Shown here: positions 34,070-42,877 of the stretch, one piece after another
Position numbering within the stretch: position 1 is the first letter of the stretch
Layout of the letters: each line of letters begins with the position of its first letter
DNA from: Solirubrobacterales bacterium
GTDB taxonomy: Bacteria > Actinomycetota > Thermoleophilia > Solirubrobacterales > 70-9
Length of the DNA stretch: 64,000 nucleotides
Assembly (NCBI GenBank): GCA_035573435.1
Contig: DATMZR010000031.1
Location: 62,001-126,000 of the forward strand
Direction of reading: 5' to 3'
Translations under genes and position numbers: made by a program
The notes under the pieces: model-generated
What the model saw: the letters and a program-made list of their open reading frames with translations, nothing else
The model's database searches: none
What the model was told of the DNA's origin: nothing

Positions 34070-34822
34070 ATGGACCTCGGCATCTCGGGGAGGACCGCCC
34101 TGGTCATGGGCGCAAGCCGCGGGCTCGGTAAGGCGATCGCCGCGGCGCTGGCCCGCGAGGGCGCCAGGGTGGCCATGGCGAGCCGCTCGCGCGAGGCGCT
34201 CGAGGGGGCGGCCGCCGAGATCGAGGGCGAGACGGCCGTCCTGGAAGCCGACGCCTCCGACCTCGATCGTCTCGCAAACCTGGCCTCCGAGGTCGAGGAT
34301 GCGCTGGGCCCCATCGAGATCCTGGTCGCCAATACCGGCGGGCCGCCGTTCGGCGGCGCGCTCGACAACCCGCTGAGCGAGTGGGAGCAGGCCTACAGAT
34401 CGCTGGTGCTGGCACCCCGAGTCCTGACCGAGGCGGTGCTGCCGGGGATGCGCGACAGGGGTTGGGGACGGATCGTGAACGTGGGCTCCAGCTCAGTTCG
34501 CGAGCCGATCCCCGGGCTCGCCCTTTCCAACGCCCACCGAATGGCGGCTGTTGGCTTCTTCAAGACCCTGGCGAGCGAGGTCGCCGCCGATGGAATCACG
34601 GTCAACACGGTCGCCACAGGCCGCTTTGCGACTAAGCGGCTGGCATCCAATTGGGCGTCGTGGGAGGAGATGGAGCGCCGGGCTCACGAGGGCGTCCCGG
34701 CCGGCCGCCTGGGGAGGCCCGAGGAGTACGGCGATCTGGTCGCCTTCGTGTGCTCGGAGCGGGCTGCCTACCTCACGGGGGCGGTCATTCCCCTCGACGG
34801 CGGCCTGCTGCGCTCCGGTTGA
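34070..34822 (+). CDS. SDR-family oxidoreductase, catalytic Tyr not conserved
   Basis: A 250-residue Rossmann protein. The cofactor motif GASRGLGKAIA lies at residues ~12-22 and NTGGPPFGG takes the place of the usual NNAG. GRIVNVGSSSVREP supplies the catalytic Ser, but the usual Tyr-x3-Lys region reads LSNAHRMAAVGFFKTLA with no Tyr; the Lys is present. This branch occurs in actinobacterial SDRs of unknown substrate. It is preceded by a leaderless-type -10 and followed by a hairpin immediately after its stop. Confidence 0.88.
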   Translation: MDLGISGRTALVMGASRGLGKAIAAALAREGARVAMASRSREALEGAAAEIEGETAVLEADASDLDRLANLASEVEDALGPIEILVANTGGPPFGGALDNPLSEWEQAYRSLVLAPRVLTEAVLPGMRDRGWGRIVNVGSSSVREPIPGLALSNAHRMAAVGFFKTLASEVAADGITVNTVATGRFATKRLASNWASWEEMERRAHEGVPAGRLGRPEEYGDLVAFVCSERAAYLTGAVIPLDGGLLRSG

Positions 34823-34844
34823 GCGCCGCCCTTGCGGCGGCGCT
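34822..34844 (+). terminator. Possible intrinsic terminator after the SDR gene
   Basis: AGCGCCGCC, a 5-nt loop CTTGC and GGCGGCGCT form a perfect 9-bp GC-rich stem beginning in the SDR stop codon; GATTTGATT follows with only a weak T run. It may terminate the SDR transcript ahead of the ZIP gene. Confidence 0.45.
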
Positions 34845-34860
34845 GATTTGATTCGCCGCC

Positions 34861-35580
34861 GTGACCTGGATCGCGATCCCCTTCGGCGCCTTCGTCGTCC
34901 TCAGCACCCTGGCCGGCGGCCTGCTGGGGCTTCGCATGGCCCGTTCGCTGCCGACCGTGATGGCGTTCACGGGCGGCATCGTGGTCGCGGTTGGTCTGTT
35001 CGACGTCCTTCCGGAGTCGCTCGAGGCTCTTGACGACCCGGAGACGGTCACCGCCCTCGTCGGCGCTGGCTTCCTCGGCTGGTTCCTGATCGAGCGCCTG
35101 CTCGTCCTCCACCACCGCGATGCGCCGGAGGAGGCGCGGGCGCACCAGCAGGTGGGCGCCTTGGGGGCGCTGGGCCTGTCAATTCACAGCTTCATCGACG
35201 GGCTCGGGATCGGGCTCGCGTTCGGACTCGACACGACGACGGGGATCCTGGTCTTCATCGCCGTCGCCGCTCACGACTTCGCCGATGGGCTGAACACGGT
35301 GAGCTTCGTGCTGAGTCAGTCCGGCGACCGGCGTCAGGCCACCCGCTGGCTGCGAATAGACGCGCTGGCCCCGCTGCTCGGCGCGATCGTGGGGGCCGCC
35401 CTCAACGTCTCCGAGGAGTTCCTCGGCCACATCCTGGCTCTCTATGCGGGCTTCTTCATCTACCTCGGGGCCACCGACCTCCTCCCCGAGGCGCACCAGC
35501 ATGCCTCCTGGGCCCGGGTGGGCCTGACCGTCGCCGGCTTTGCGCTGATCTTCGGAGTGGCGCGGGCGGCCGGGGTCTGA
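34861..35580 (+). CDS. ZIP-family metal transporter
   Basis: A 239-residue membrane protein with about eight hydrophobic segments, starting GTG 34861. The metal-binding motifs of ZIP helices IV and V are present: LSIHSFIDGLGIGLAF and AVAAHDFADGLNTVSFVLS (His-x-x-Asp-Gly-x-x). It imports or releases divalent metals such as Zn2+ or Fe2+ across the cytoplasmic membrane. It converges with lgt, with a 6-bp gap between the stops. Confidence 0.93.
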   Translation: MTWIAIPFGAFVVLSTLAGGLLGLRMARSLPTVMAFTGGIVVAVGLFDVLPESLEALDDPETVTALVGAGFLGWFLIERLLVLHHRDAPEEARAHQQVGALGALGLSIHSFIDGLGIGLAFGLDTTTGILVFIAVAAHDFADGLNTVSFVLSQSGDRRQATRWLRIDALAPLLGAIVGAALNVSEEFLGHILALYAGFFIYLGATDLLPEAHQHASWARVGLTVAGFALIFGVARAAGV

Positions 35581-35586
35581 GCCGAG

Positions 35587-36351
35587 TCAGGCCGATGCGG
35601 GTACGCGGGTCAGCGTCCCGCGGCGCGCCTTCGAGGTCAGCCACGCGCCGCCCACCGCGATCATCGCCAGGCTGATCAGCTGCGCCTGGGTGAGCCCGAG
35701 GAGGACATCGTCGTTGCGGCGAATGAACTCGACGAGGAATCGCTCGGCCCCGGCGAGCACCAGGTAGATGGAGAACAGAACTCCGGCCTGGAAGCGGTCG
35801 CGCAGCTGCCACAGGAGGTATGCGATCAGGCCCATCGCGAGAGTCTCGTAGATCGGCGTCGGGTGGACGGTCTGGTCGATCGGCTTGGTGCCTTCGGGGT
35901 AGGCCATCGCCCAGGGGCCGTCCCACGCCTTGCCGTAGTCGCCATCGCCCGAGAGCTGGCAGCCGATCCGGCCAATCGCATAGCCCAGCGCCAGCGGGGT
36001 CGCGCAGAGGTCCAGGAGGGCGGTGTTGAACATCCCTCGCCGCCAGGCCCAGAGGCCGACGCCGATCGCACCCCCGATCGCGCCGCCGTACCAAACCAGT
36101 CCCGCGCCTGAGAAGAGGTTGCCGAACAGGTCGTCCTTGACCGAGTCGTAGTTCTCGAGAATGAAGTCCAGGCGCGCGCCGACGATGCCGCCGACCAAGG
36201 CGCAGAGAATCACCTCGTAGGCCCAGTCAGGCGGCTTGCCCCATTCCTGGAGGCGCCGCGCGACCACTGCCCCCGCCGCAATGAAGGCGAGCGCGAACGC
36301 GATCCCGAAGGTCTGGAGGGTGATCGGGCCTAGGTGGATCTCGGGCTGCAT
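35587..36351 (-). CDS. lgt: Prolipoprotein diacylglyceryl transferase
   Basis: A 254-residue membrane enzyme that moves diacylglyceryl from phosphatidylglycerol to the lipobox Cys. Lgt features: an N-terminal LGPITLQTFGIAFALAFI, the signature GRIGCQLSGDGDYGKA (Lgt motif with the conserved Arg/Asn-type region), HPTPIYETLAMGL, and RFLVEFIRRNDDVLLGLTQAQ close to the catalytic Arg/His region. Start ATG 36351 leads straight into the first membrane segment; a longer in-frame alternative at 36384 would overlap the divergent promoter region. Confidence 0.95.
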   Translation of the reverse strand: MQPEIHLGPITLQTFGIAFALAFIAAGAVVARRLQEWGKPPDWAYEVILCALVGGIVGARLDFILENYDSVKDDLFGNLFSGAGLVWYGGAIGGAIGVGLWAWRRGMFNTALLDLCATPLALGYAIGRIGCQLSGDGDYGKAWDGPWAMAYPEGTKPIDQTVHPTPIYETLAMGLIAYLLWQLRDRFQAGVLFSIYLVLAGAERFLVEFIRRNDDVLLGLTQAQLISLAMIAVGGAWLTSKARRGTLTRVPASA

Positions 36352-36452
36352 GGGCTTGGCGACAGCGGTACATCCGGGTCGCATTTGTGTTCATACCTGA
36401 GAAGGGCAAGTCGAGCCGGGTCAAGCCGGCGCGGGGAGCGGAAGGAGCCGCC

Positions 36453-36647
36453 ATGCACCACGTCCACCAGTGTTCCAACTGCGGCGGTAATGTCAGGCCC
36501 GAGCTCGGCGTGGCAACCGCCGTCACCGTTCAACACCGGGAATGCGCAGACCGGTTTGGCGTCGGCACCCACGGCAAGCGCTTCGTACTGCCTGTCGACC
36601 ACGCGATCCGGCATCGTCCACTTGCCATCGCGGTTCGCGGCGCATGA
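36453..36647 (+). CDS. Small Cys-containing (zinc-ribbon-like) hypothetical protein
   Basis: A 64-residue frame from ATG 36453 with a strong ribosome-binding site (GAAGGAG, 5-nt gap). The N-terminus reads MHHVHQCSNCGGNVRP, a CxxC knuckle with nearby His residues, followed by HRECADRFGVGTHGKRF. The paired Cys could bind a metal with a third Cys or His. It lies in the divergent region between lgt and tRNA-Glu, so this stretch is not empty. Reality is supported mainly by the RBS; no family is recognised. Confidence 0.55.
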   Translation: MHHVHQCSNCGGNVRPELGVATAVTVQHRECADRFGVGTHGKRFVLPVDHAIRHRPLAIAVRGA

Positions 36648-36659
36648 GCGACGGCTGAG

Positions 36660-36733
36660 TAGCCCCGGCGGGATTCGAACCCAGCTCTTCGGCCTTGAAA
36701 GGGCCGCGTGCTCAACCCTTACACCACGGGGCC
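36660..36733 (-). tRNA. tRNA-Glu (anticodon TTC)
   Basis: A 74-nt cloverleaf on the minus strand. Acceptor GGCCCCG pairs with CGGGGCT (one G-U), anticodon stem CGGCCCTTTCAAGGCCG with anticodon TTC, and T loop GGTTCGAATCC. Discriminator A, no encoded CCA. Unlike tRNA-Asp and tRNA-Val no duplicate of its 3' half was seen nearby. Confidence 0.95.
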
Positions 36734-36758
36734 GCGGTCTCCAGTCTAGGGTCCGCGC

Positions 36759-37646
36759 TCAGCCGTGGCCCATCAGGAGCTCGAGCAGTGCCTTTTGGGC
36801 GTGCAGACGATTCTCGGCCTGGTCCCAAACCGCGGAGCGCTCGCCGTAGAGCACGGCCTCGGTGATCTCCTCACCGGGGTGGGCGGGGAGACAGTGAAGG
36901 ACGATGGCGCGCTCCGAGGCTTGGGCGAGCAGCTCGGCGTTCACCTGAAACGGAGCCAGGTCGGAACGGCGGCCCTGCGCCTCCGTCTCGTCGCCCATGC
37001 TCACCCAGACGTCCGTATAGATCGCGTCGGCGCCGGAGGCCGCCTCGCGCGGGTCGTCGGTGTCGAGCGTGGCCAGACCGGGCTCGATCCGATACCCGTC
37101 GGGTGAGGCGACCCTGACCTCGACCCCCACCGTCCGGCCAAGGATGGCCAGCGAACGCGCGACGTTGTTGCCGTCGCCCACGTAGGCGACTCGCAAGCCG
37201 TCCAGATCCCCGAAACGCTCGCGGAGCGTCAACAGATCGGCCAGCGCCTGACAGGGATGGTGGTCGGGCGTCAGCCCGTTGATCACGGGCACCTCGGCCC
37301 GGTGGGCGATCTCGTGGAGCACCTCGTGAGACCCGGTCCGCACCACGATCGCATGCACATAACGGGACAGGACACCCGCCGTGTCGCCCAGGGACTCGCC
37401 TCGAGAGAGCTGAAGCTCGTCGCCCCGCAGGATGATGGGCGCGCCTCCCAGCTCGGTCACTCCGACCTCGAACGAGACGCGCGTGCGTGTCGAGGGCATC
37501 TCGAACACCAGCGCAACGCTCTTGCCCGCGAGCCCGCGGGCTCCCGCGCCGCTCGGCCTGCCGGCCTTCAACTCGAGCGCCCGGTCGAGCAGCGCATTCA
37601 GCTCGCCACGGTTGAGCTCTTCGCCGGTCAAGAAATCGCGTGCCAT
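36759..37646 (-). CDS. argF: Ornithine carbamoyltransferase
   Basis: A 295-residue transcarbamoylase making citrulline from ornithine and carbamoyl phosphate (arginine synthesis). The carbamoyl-phosphate loop FEMPSTRTRVSFEVG (~residue 50), HPCQALADLLT, the ornithine loop VWVSMGDE and HCLPAHPGEEI (~residue 268) are all conserved. It stands alone without other arginine genes. It is read toward tRNA-Glu and is divergent from the EEP-family gene at 37686. It is slightly shorter than the usual 305-330 residues but complete by motifs. Confidence 0.95.
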   Translation of the reverse strand: MARDFLTGEELNRGELNALLDRALELKAGRPSGAGARGLAGKSVALVFEMPSTRTRVSFEVGVTELGGAPIILRGDELQLSRGESLGDTAGVLSRYVHAIVVRTGSHEVLHEIAHRAEVPVINGLTPDHHPCQALADLLTLRERFGDLDGLRVAYVGDGNNVARSLAILGRTVGVEVRVASPDGYRIEPGLATLDTDDPREAASGADAIYTDVWVSMGDETEAQGRRSDLAPFQVNAELLAQASERAIVLHCLPAHPGEEITEAVLYGERSAVWDQAENRLHAQKALLELLMGHG

Positions 37647-37685
37647 GGAAGGCGAGGATGGTACGCCGCGGTTGATACTTCGGCC

Positions 37686-38501
37686 GTGGAGATCGGCGTC
37701 ATCACTTGGAACCTCTTCCACGGCCGTGACTTTCCGCCGGACCCGGCCCTTTATACGTGGCGCTCGCGCCTGGCCCGGATGAGCGAGCGCAACGCAACTC
37801 ACATCCAGGTGAACCGGGAGCTGATTCGCGAGTTCGCCCAGACTCTCTGCGGTGCGCGGTGGGACGTCGCGCTGCTGCAGGAATGCCCGCCCCGCTGGTC
37901 GGCCCCGCTGGTCGCGGCCTGCGGGGCAAGCGCGCAGCGCTCGCTCACGTCGCGCAACTCGCTTGGCTCCGTTCGCAGCGTCCTCGGCCGCTGGAACCCC
38001 GATCTGCTCGGTTCCTGGGAGGGCGGCTCGAACCTCACCCTGCTGCGGGGGGTGGCCGCAGACGGCCCGCTCGACTTGCGAGAGCTGGAACTTCGCCGCC
38101 GCCCCGAGCGGCGCGCGATGGCCTTCGCCCGGCTCCCCTCCGGCCTCTGCGTGGCGAATCTGCACGCGAGCACGAGCCCCCCACTGGCGGCGGAGGAGGT
38201 GCGCAACGCGACCGAGACCGCCGTGTCCTGGGCCGGGGAGGCACCGCTGATCCTGGGAGGCGACTTCAATCTGCGCCCCAGCCAGACCGCGCTGTTCGAG
38301 GAGCTGGCACAGCGCTTCGGCCTGGGCACACCGACCGGCCCCGACTCGATCGACCACATCCTGGGCCGGGGAGTCGAGACCGTCGAGCTTCCGGCCGCGT
38401 GGCCGCCTGAGGCCCGGGAGGTGGCCTGCCAGGGCCTCCGATTGCGCCTCTCGGACCACGCGCCGGTGGCGGCGAGGCTCGCGATGAAAGGAAGCGTTTG
38501 A
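37686..38501 (+). CDS. Endonuclease/exonuclease/phosphatase (EEP) family protein
   Basis: A 271-residue EEP-fold metal hydrolase, cytoplasmic by lack of a signal. The start VITWNLFHGRD matches the first EEP motif with Asn, DVALLQECP the catalytic metal Glu, FARLPSGLCVANLHAS the His/Asn strand, LILGGDFNLRPS the metal-binding Asp/Asn, and LRLSDHAPV the catalytic His. Potential substrates are DNA, RNA or phosphoinositides. GTG 37686 is a proposed start; GATACT six nt earlier might be a leaderless -10. Confidence 0.88.
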   Translation: MEIGVITWNLFHGRDFPPDPALYTWRSRLARMSERNATHIQVNRELIREFAQTLCGARWDVALLQECPPRWSAPLVAACGASAQRSLTSRNSLGSVRSVLGRWNPDLLGSWEGGSNLTLLRGVAADGPLDLRELELRRRPERRAMAFARLPSGLCVANLHASTSPPLAAEEVRNATETAVSWAGEAPLILGGDFNLRPSQTALFEELAQRFGLGTPTGPDSIDHILGRGVETVELPAAWPPEAREVACQGLRLRLSDHAPVAARLAMKGSV

Positions 38502-38569
38502 CCCGCCGGCTGCGGGAATGAAATAGTCCGGTCCCCCGAAACGATCGCGGCGACGCGAAGGAGGAGCTC

Positions 38570-39202
38570 ATGGCGACGAGATCGGGCGGTTCCAGGTCAA
38601 GCAAATCGAGTGGCTCGAGGTCACAAGGCAAGCGCGGCGGCGCCACCCGCCGGACGGGCTCAACCCAGCGCTCGGCCGCGACAGCGCGCACCGACAAGAG
38701 CGTCGAGGCATTCCGGGATGCGCTGGAACGAAGCGTCACCCTGTCGCGCGATCGGCTCCAGGAGGTCGTGGACGACGCCGTCCGGCGCGGTCGCATGACT
38801 CGCCACGACGCGAATGAGCTCGTCAGCAACCTCGTCACCAGGGGCCGTCACTACACAGACGACCTGCTCAAGGAGCTCGAGCGACTGCTCGACCAGGCGA
38901 GCCGGGAGCTTCGCTCACGCGCGGGCCCGACGCGCCGCCGGGCCAGCAAGGCGGCCGGCCGCGTCGGGCGGGCGGCTCGGGACGCCGCGGACGCGCCGCT
39001 CGCCCAGGCGGATCGCCTGCGCCGGCGCGCCAGGGTCTCCGCGGGAGGGCCGATAACCGCCTATGACCAGCTCACCGCCAACCAGATCAAGGCACGGCTC
39101 GGCGACCTGAGCCCAGCCGAGCTGCGCCAGCTGCGCGACCGCGAGAAGCGCGGCAAGGCGCGCAAGGGTGTGCTCGCGGACATCGAGCGCCGGCTCCGCT
39201 AG
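38570..39202 (+). CDS. Phasin-like coiled-coil basic protein
   Basis: A 210-residue soluble protein. The first ~40 residues are Ser/Arg/Gly-rich (a disordered basic tail), residues ~45-125 form an amphipathic helix with VEAFRDALERSVTLSRDRLQ, followed by Ala/Arg-rich helices, and the end has YDQLTANQIKARLGDLSPAE, a motif seen in many actinobacterial proteins. It resembles PHA-granule-associated phasins or heparin-binding (HbhA-like) proteins; this is a guess from composition. GAAGGAGGAG is 4-13 nt before the ATG. Confidence 0.7.
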   Translation: MATRSGGSRSSKSSGSRSQGKRGGATRRTGSTQRSAATARTDKSVEAFRDALERSVTLSRDRLQEVVDDAVRRGRMTRHDANELVSNLVTRGRHYTDDLLKELERLLDQASRELRSRAGPTRRRASKAAGRVGRAARDAADAPLAQADRLRRRARVSAGGPITAYDQLTANQIKARLGDLSPAELRQLRDREKRGKARKGVLADIERRLR

Positions 39203-39226
39203 CCAGGGCAGACAAGGGCACTCGGT

Positions 39227-40723
39227 TCAGCTGGCGCGCCCCGTCAGCTCGGCCGCCATCACGGCGAGATCGAGCTCCCCGCCGAGCGTCCCGGCGAGCA
39301 ACTCCGCGGCGTCGAGGCTCTGCCCGTTACGCCAAACCGAGCGCAGCCACTCGCCCGCCTCAGGCGAGGCAAACCAGCGCGGCCCGAATCGCTCCTCGAG
39401 CGCGGCGCGCCAGTGGGTCTCGAGCGCCCAAGCCCGCAGGTAACAGGCCGCATAGAAGCCATCGTCCACATCAGCCAGCCAACTCGCCCGCGGCCAGGGG
39501 ACATGAGTCGCCTCGGTCAACCGCTCCGCGTAGCGCGCGGGCATCTTCGAGAGCGTGGACGCCGGGCCATGGAGCTCGAGCTCATACGCGAGCTTGGCCA
39601 CATAGCGGCGCAGGAAAAGGAGCTTGACCGCCTGGGCGTGAGCGGCGACACGCTCGGGATCCTGAACCCGGAGCTGGTGGCGAAGCCATTCGCGGTTCTC
39701 CGTCAGGTGCTCGACCAGGAACGCGAACGACTCGGTCACCGAGTTGTCGCCCAGATGCCGGAACTCGAACGCCAGGCCGGCATCCGTGTGCGCGTAGTGC
39801 TCCGCGTGCCCCCCCTCGTGGAACAGGGCCCCGTAGTCGTCGCGCCCGCCGGTTGGGGCGATCACCAGATGGACCTCGTCGGGCACGCGGGGGGTCGAGC
39901 AGAAGGCACGAGGCGACTTCGTCCGGCGAGGCTCGAAGTCGAGGTGGATATTGGGCTGCCCGCGCAGGTCGATGCCGAGCCCGTCAAGGGTCGCGGCAAG
40001 CGAGTCGACCAGTCGGTCGCCAGGGAACTCTGCGTCGAGGTCGGCGGCGCGAAAGAATCGCGGCAGGTCCGAGCGGCGGAGCTCTCCCAGCGGGGGCAGA
40101 TTTGCGCGCCCCAGCTGGGAATCGGCGACGGCGAAGTAGACATCCTCGGTCGCCTCGAGGAAAGCCGCTCCCTGGCTCGCCAGCTCCTCGAGGTCGATGG
40201 CCCGCAGCTCGGCATAGGCGGCCGCATAGCTCGACCAGCCCAGTGAACGGCAGAGCTCGTGGGCGCGCTCCAGCGCCGTGAGGTAGAGCGGGTTCAGCCG
40301 TTCTGCGAGAGCCGCGTTGCGTGCTTCCTCGAGCGCCTGCCTGCGCTCGGCCCGCGCTTCGTTCGCCTGCTCGATGGCCACCGCGCGATATGGAACCGCC
40401 CCATCGCCAGGGTCGATCTCCAGCGAGGCCTCGAGGCCGGCGAGCTCCGCCGACTCGGAGCGGGTCTCCAGCCCAACGAGTCCGTCGAAAGCGAACTGCA
40501 GCAGGTAGCGCAGGCGGCGCCTCTCTTCGTCACCGGTGGCTGCTCCCCAGAGCTCCCTCAACCGCTCCACGTCCCGGATCGCGAAGAGGTCGGCGAAGTC
40601 ACGGTAGATGGGCTCGATCTCGAGCTCGAGCTTGTGACCCGCGAGGTGCAGGTAGTACTCGCGGCCCAGCTGCTCGCTGAATCGCTCCGCCCGCCGGCGG
40701 TACTCGTCGAGGTCGAAGCTCAA
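39227..40723 (-). CDS. Gluzincin metallopeptidase (M3-like)
   Basis: A 498-residue soluble protein. The zinc motif HEGGHAEHY (HEXXH, ~residue 298) lies in FHEGGH with a downstream Glu in ESFAFLVEHL, as in gluzincins such as oligopeptidases of clans M3/M2. Most of the rest is alpha-helical (residues ~1-280, Arg/Glu-rich), the usual fold of oligopeptidases. A substrate cannot be predicted. TTG 40723 is proposed because it lies 20 bp from the divergent RNA methyltransferase ATG; a later start is possible. Confidence 0.82.
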   Translation of the reverse strand: MSFDLDEYRRRAERFSEQLGREYYLHLAGHKLELEIEPIYRDFADLFAIRDVERLRELWGAATGDEERRRLRYLLQFAFDGLVGLETRSESAELAGLEASLEIDPGDGAVPYRAVAIEQANEARAERRQALEEARNAALAERLNPLYLTALERAHELCRSLGWSSYAAAYAELRAIDLEELASQGAAFLEATEDVYFAVADSQLGRANLPPLGELRRSDLPRFFRAADLDAEFPGDRLVDSLAATLDGLGIDLRGQPNIHLDFEPRRTKSPRAFCSTPRVPDEVHLVIAPTGGRDDYGALFHEGGHAEHYAHTDAGLAFEFRHLGDNSVTESFAFLVEHLTENREWLRHQLRVQDPERVAAHAQAVKLLFLRRYVAKLAYELELHGPASTLSKMPARYAERLTEATHVPWPRASWLADVDDGFYAACYLRAWALETHWRAALEERFGPRWFASPEAGEWLRSVWRNGQSLDAAELLAGTLGGELDLAVMAAELTGRAS

Positions 40724-40743
40724 GCGGCTGCAACGATAAGCCC

Positions 40744-42084
40744 ATGCCGCAGCCCGCGACCCGAGACCTTCCGAGACCGAGACAGGGCGAGGAGCTGCTA
40801 CTCGAGGTCGACTCGATCGCCCAGGGCGGTCGGGGGGTGGCCCGGGCGAACGGCTATGTCGTCTTCGTCTCCGGAGCGCTTCCGGGCGACCGGGTCCGCG
40901 CCCGGGTGACCAGGGCCAAGCGCAGCTTCGGCGAGGCGGAGGCCGTCGAGGTGGTGGATCCCAGCGCAGACAGGGTCGCCGACCGGTGCCTTCACGGCGG
41001 CGCGCCGTGCCCCGGCGCGCCCTGGCAGGGGTTGCCGTACGAGCGCCAGCTCGACGAAAAGTCGAAGCAGGTCGACGAGGCGCTGCGCCGCCTCGGCGGG
41101 CTGGGGGGATTCGAGCTCGAGCCGGCCGAGCCCGCCGCCCTCGAGTGGCGCTACCGCAACAAGCTCGAGTACTCGTTCGGCGAGCGGGAGGGTGGTCTGG
41201 CGCTCGGCTTCCACCGGCGCGGCAGCTGGGCTGACGTGATCGATGTCGATGACTGCCTGCTGGCCTCGGAGCGAAACAACGCGTCGCGCAACATGGTCCG
41301 GGATTGGGCGCGACGCGAGGGGATTCCGGCATACCAGCGGCGTGACCAGGTGGGAGTGCTGCGCAATCTCGTAGTCCGAGAGGGCCGCCGGACCGGGGAC
41401 CTTCAGACGCGACTGGTCACCGCGCGGGCGAGCTTCGCCAAGCCCCCCGTCGATCTGCACACCGTGGTCGACGGCCCGGGCGGCGGCACCAACGGGCCGA
41501 CCGGCGTCCTCGGAGAGGAGTTCCTCCATGAGGAAGTGGCGGGGGTGCAGTTGCGTGTCTCTCCTTCGGCGTTCTTCCAGGTCAATACCGAGACGGCGGA
41601 GCGCCTCTACGCGATCGCCGCGGACTATGCGGGGCTCTCCGGCCGTGAGCGGGTTTTCGACCTCTATTGCGGGGTCGGCACGATCGGCCTCGCGCTCGCT
41701 TCCCGGGCAGGCGAGGTCTGGGGGATCGAGACGGTTCTCGAGGCGGTCGGCGACGCCGAGGAGAACGCCCGGCGCAACGGGATCGCCAACGCCAGCTTCA
41801 TCGCCGCCGACGTCCGCCTCGGAGCGCGGCCACTGCTCGAGCGAGCGGGCCGTCCCGACGTGGTCATCGTGGACCCGCCGCGCGCCGGGCTCTCGAAGAA
41901 GGTTGTTCGGCGGGTGGTCGAGTTCGGAGCGCCGCGGATCGTCTACCTCTCCTGCAACCCGACGACGCTGGCCCCGAACGCCTCTCAGCTCACCGACGCC
42001 GGCTATACGCTGCGGCGCGTGAGGCCCGTGGACATGTTCCCCCAGACGCCGCACGTCGAGTGTGTGGCGTTGCTCGAGAAATGA
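40744..42084 (+). CDS. tRNA/rRNA (uracil-5)-methyltransferase, TrmA/RlmD-like
   Basis: A 446-residue RNA methyltransferase that methylates C5 of uracil. A TRAM domain (LLLEVDSIAQGGRGVAR to about residue 75) lies at the N-terminus, the SAM motif VFDLYCGVGTIGLALA at ~residue 305, VDPPRAGLSKK at ~378 and the catalytic Cys in VYLSCNPTTL at ~402. An N-terminal CxxxxxC pattern (CLHGGAPCPGAPWQG) may partly replace the 4Fe-4S site of RlmD. Target RNA and site are unknown. The downstream LLM gene overlaps its stop (ATGA). Confidence 0.93.
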   Translation: MPQPATRDLPRPRQGEELLLEVDSIAQGGRGVARANGYVVFVSGALPGDRVRARVTRAKRSFGEAEAVEVVDPSADRVADRCLHGGAPCPGAPWQGLPYERQLDEKSKQVDEALRRLGGLGGFELEPAEPAALEWRYRNKLEYSFGEREGGLALGFHRRGSWADVIDVDDCLLASERNNASRNMVRDWARREGIPAYQRRDQVGVLRNLVVREGRRTGDLQTRLVTARASFAKPPVDLHTVVDGPGGGTNGPTGVLGEEFLHEEVAGVQLRVSPSAFFQVNTETAERLYAIAADYAGLSGRERVFDLYCGVGTIGLALASRAGEVWGIETVLEAVGDAEENARRNGIANASFIAADVRLGARPLLERAGRPDVVIVDPPRAGLSKKVVRRVVEFGAPRIVYLSCNPTTLAPNASQLTDAGYTLRRVRPVDMFPQTPHVECVALLEK

Positions 42085-42866
42085 GCCAGAAGCGCGCCTT
42101 CGGCGTTGCCGCCGGGCTCGACCCGGAGATCGCTACGCCCCTCGCCCAGCGTTGCCAGGCCCTTGACTACTCGTCGATCTGGTCGAACGACCACCCGGGC
42201 GCCAACGGCCTGGAAACCCTGGCGGCCTTCGCCGAGGGCTCCGAGCGGCTCGAGCTGGGAGTGGCGGTAACGGCGCTCGATCGCCACGAACCGGCCGCGA
42301 TCAACGAGGCGATCGAGCGGCTGGGGCTCGACCGGCGCCGACTATGGCTCGGACTGGGCGCCGGCTTCTCCGAGCGGCCACTGACCACGATGCGCAACGC
42401 GCTTGGAACGCTCCGCGAGGCGATCCCCGGCGTCCGGCTGGTGCTCGCGGCAATGGGCCCGAAGATGTGCGCCCTCGCCGGAAGCGGCTTCGACGGCGCG
42501 TTCTTCAACTGGATGACTCCGGAGTACGCGGCGCGTGCTCGAGACCATGTCCACGCCGGCGCTCGCGAAGCGGGTCGGGAGCCGCCGCCGGTGCTGGGCT
42601 ACGTGCGGACAGCCGTCGGCCCTGACGCCGCGGAGCGCCTCACCAAGGAGGAGTCGTTCTACCGCGAGCTCCACGACGGCTATCGAAACCACTTCGCTCG
42701 GCTGGGCGAGCCCGAGGGCACGGTGGGTGTCGCGGCCGCCGACCGTGAAGGCGCTCAAGCCGCGCTCTCGCGTTACGCCGCCCTCGACGTGGTCGTCGTG
42801 CGGGGGCTGGCCACCGCCAGCCTAGAGGCGATGACCGCGCTGGTCGAAGCGGCCGCACCAGCCTGA
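42081..42866 (+). CDS. LLM-class flavin/F420-dependent oxidoreductase
   Basis: A 261-residue luciferase-like oxidoreductase, shorter than the typical ~330. AAGLDPEIATPLAQRC, LELGVAVTALDRHEPAAINE, RLWLGLGAGFSE and VLAAMGPKMCALAGSGFDGAF follow the family's TIM-barrel pattern. The start overlaps the stop of the RNA methyltransferase by 4 bp. F420 dependence is probable given lineage but not provable from sequence. It converges with the small zinc-ribbon gene with an 11-bp gap. Confidence 0.85.
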   Translation: MSQKRAFGVAAGLDPEIATPLAQRCQALDYSSIWSNDHPGANGLETLAAFAEGSERLELGVAVTALDRHEPAAINEAIERLGLDRRRLWLGLGAGFSERPLTTMRNALGTLREAIPGVRLVLAAMGPKMCALAGSGFDGAFFNWMTPEYAARARDHVHAGAREAGREPPPVLGYVRTAVGPDAAERLTKEESFYRELHDGYRNHFARLGEPEGTVGVAAADREGAQAALSRYAALDVVVVRGLATASLEAMTALVEAAAPA

Positions 42867-42877
42867 CGGCCGCTCGC

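Noticed and set aside
36660-36733. A cassette at tRNA-Glu similar to those at tRNA-Asp and tRNA-Val
   Set aside because: No second copy of its 3' half was found within the neighbouring few kb.
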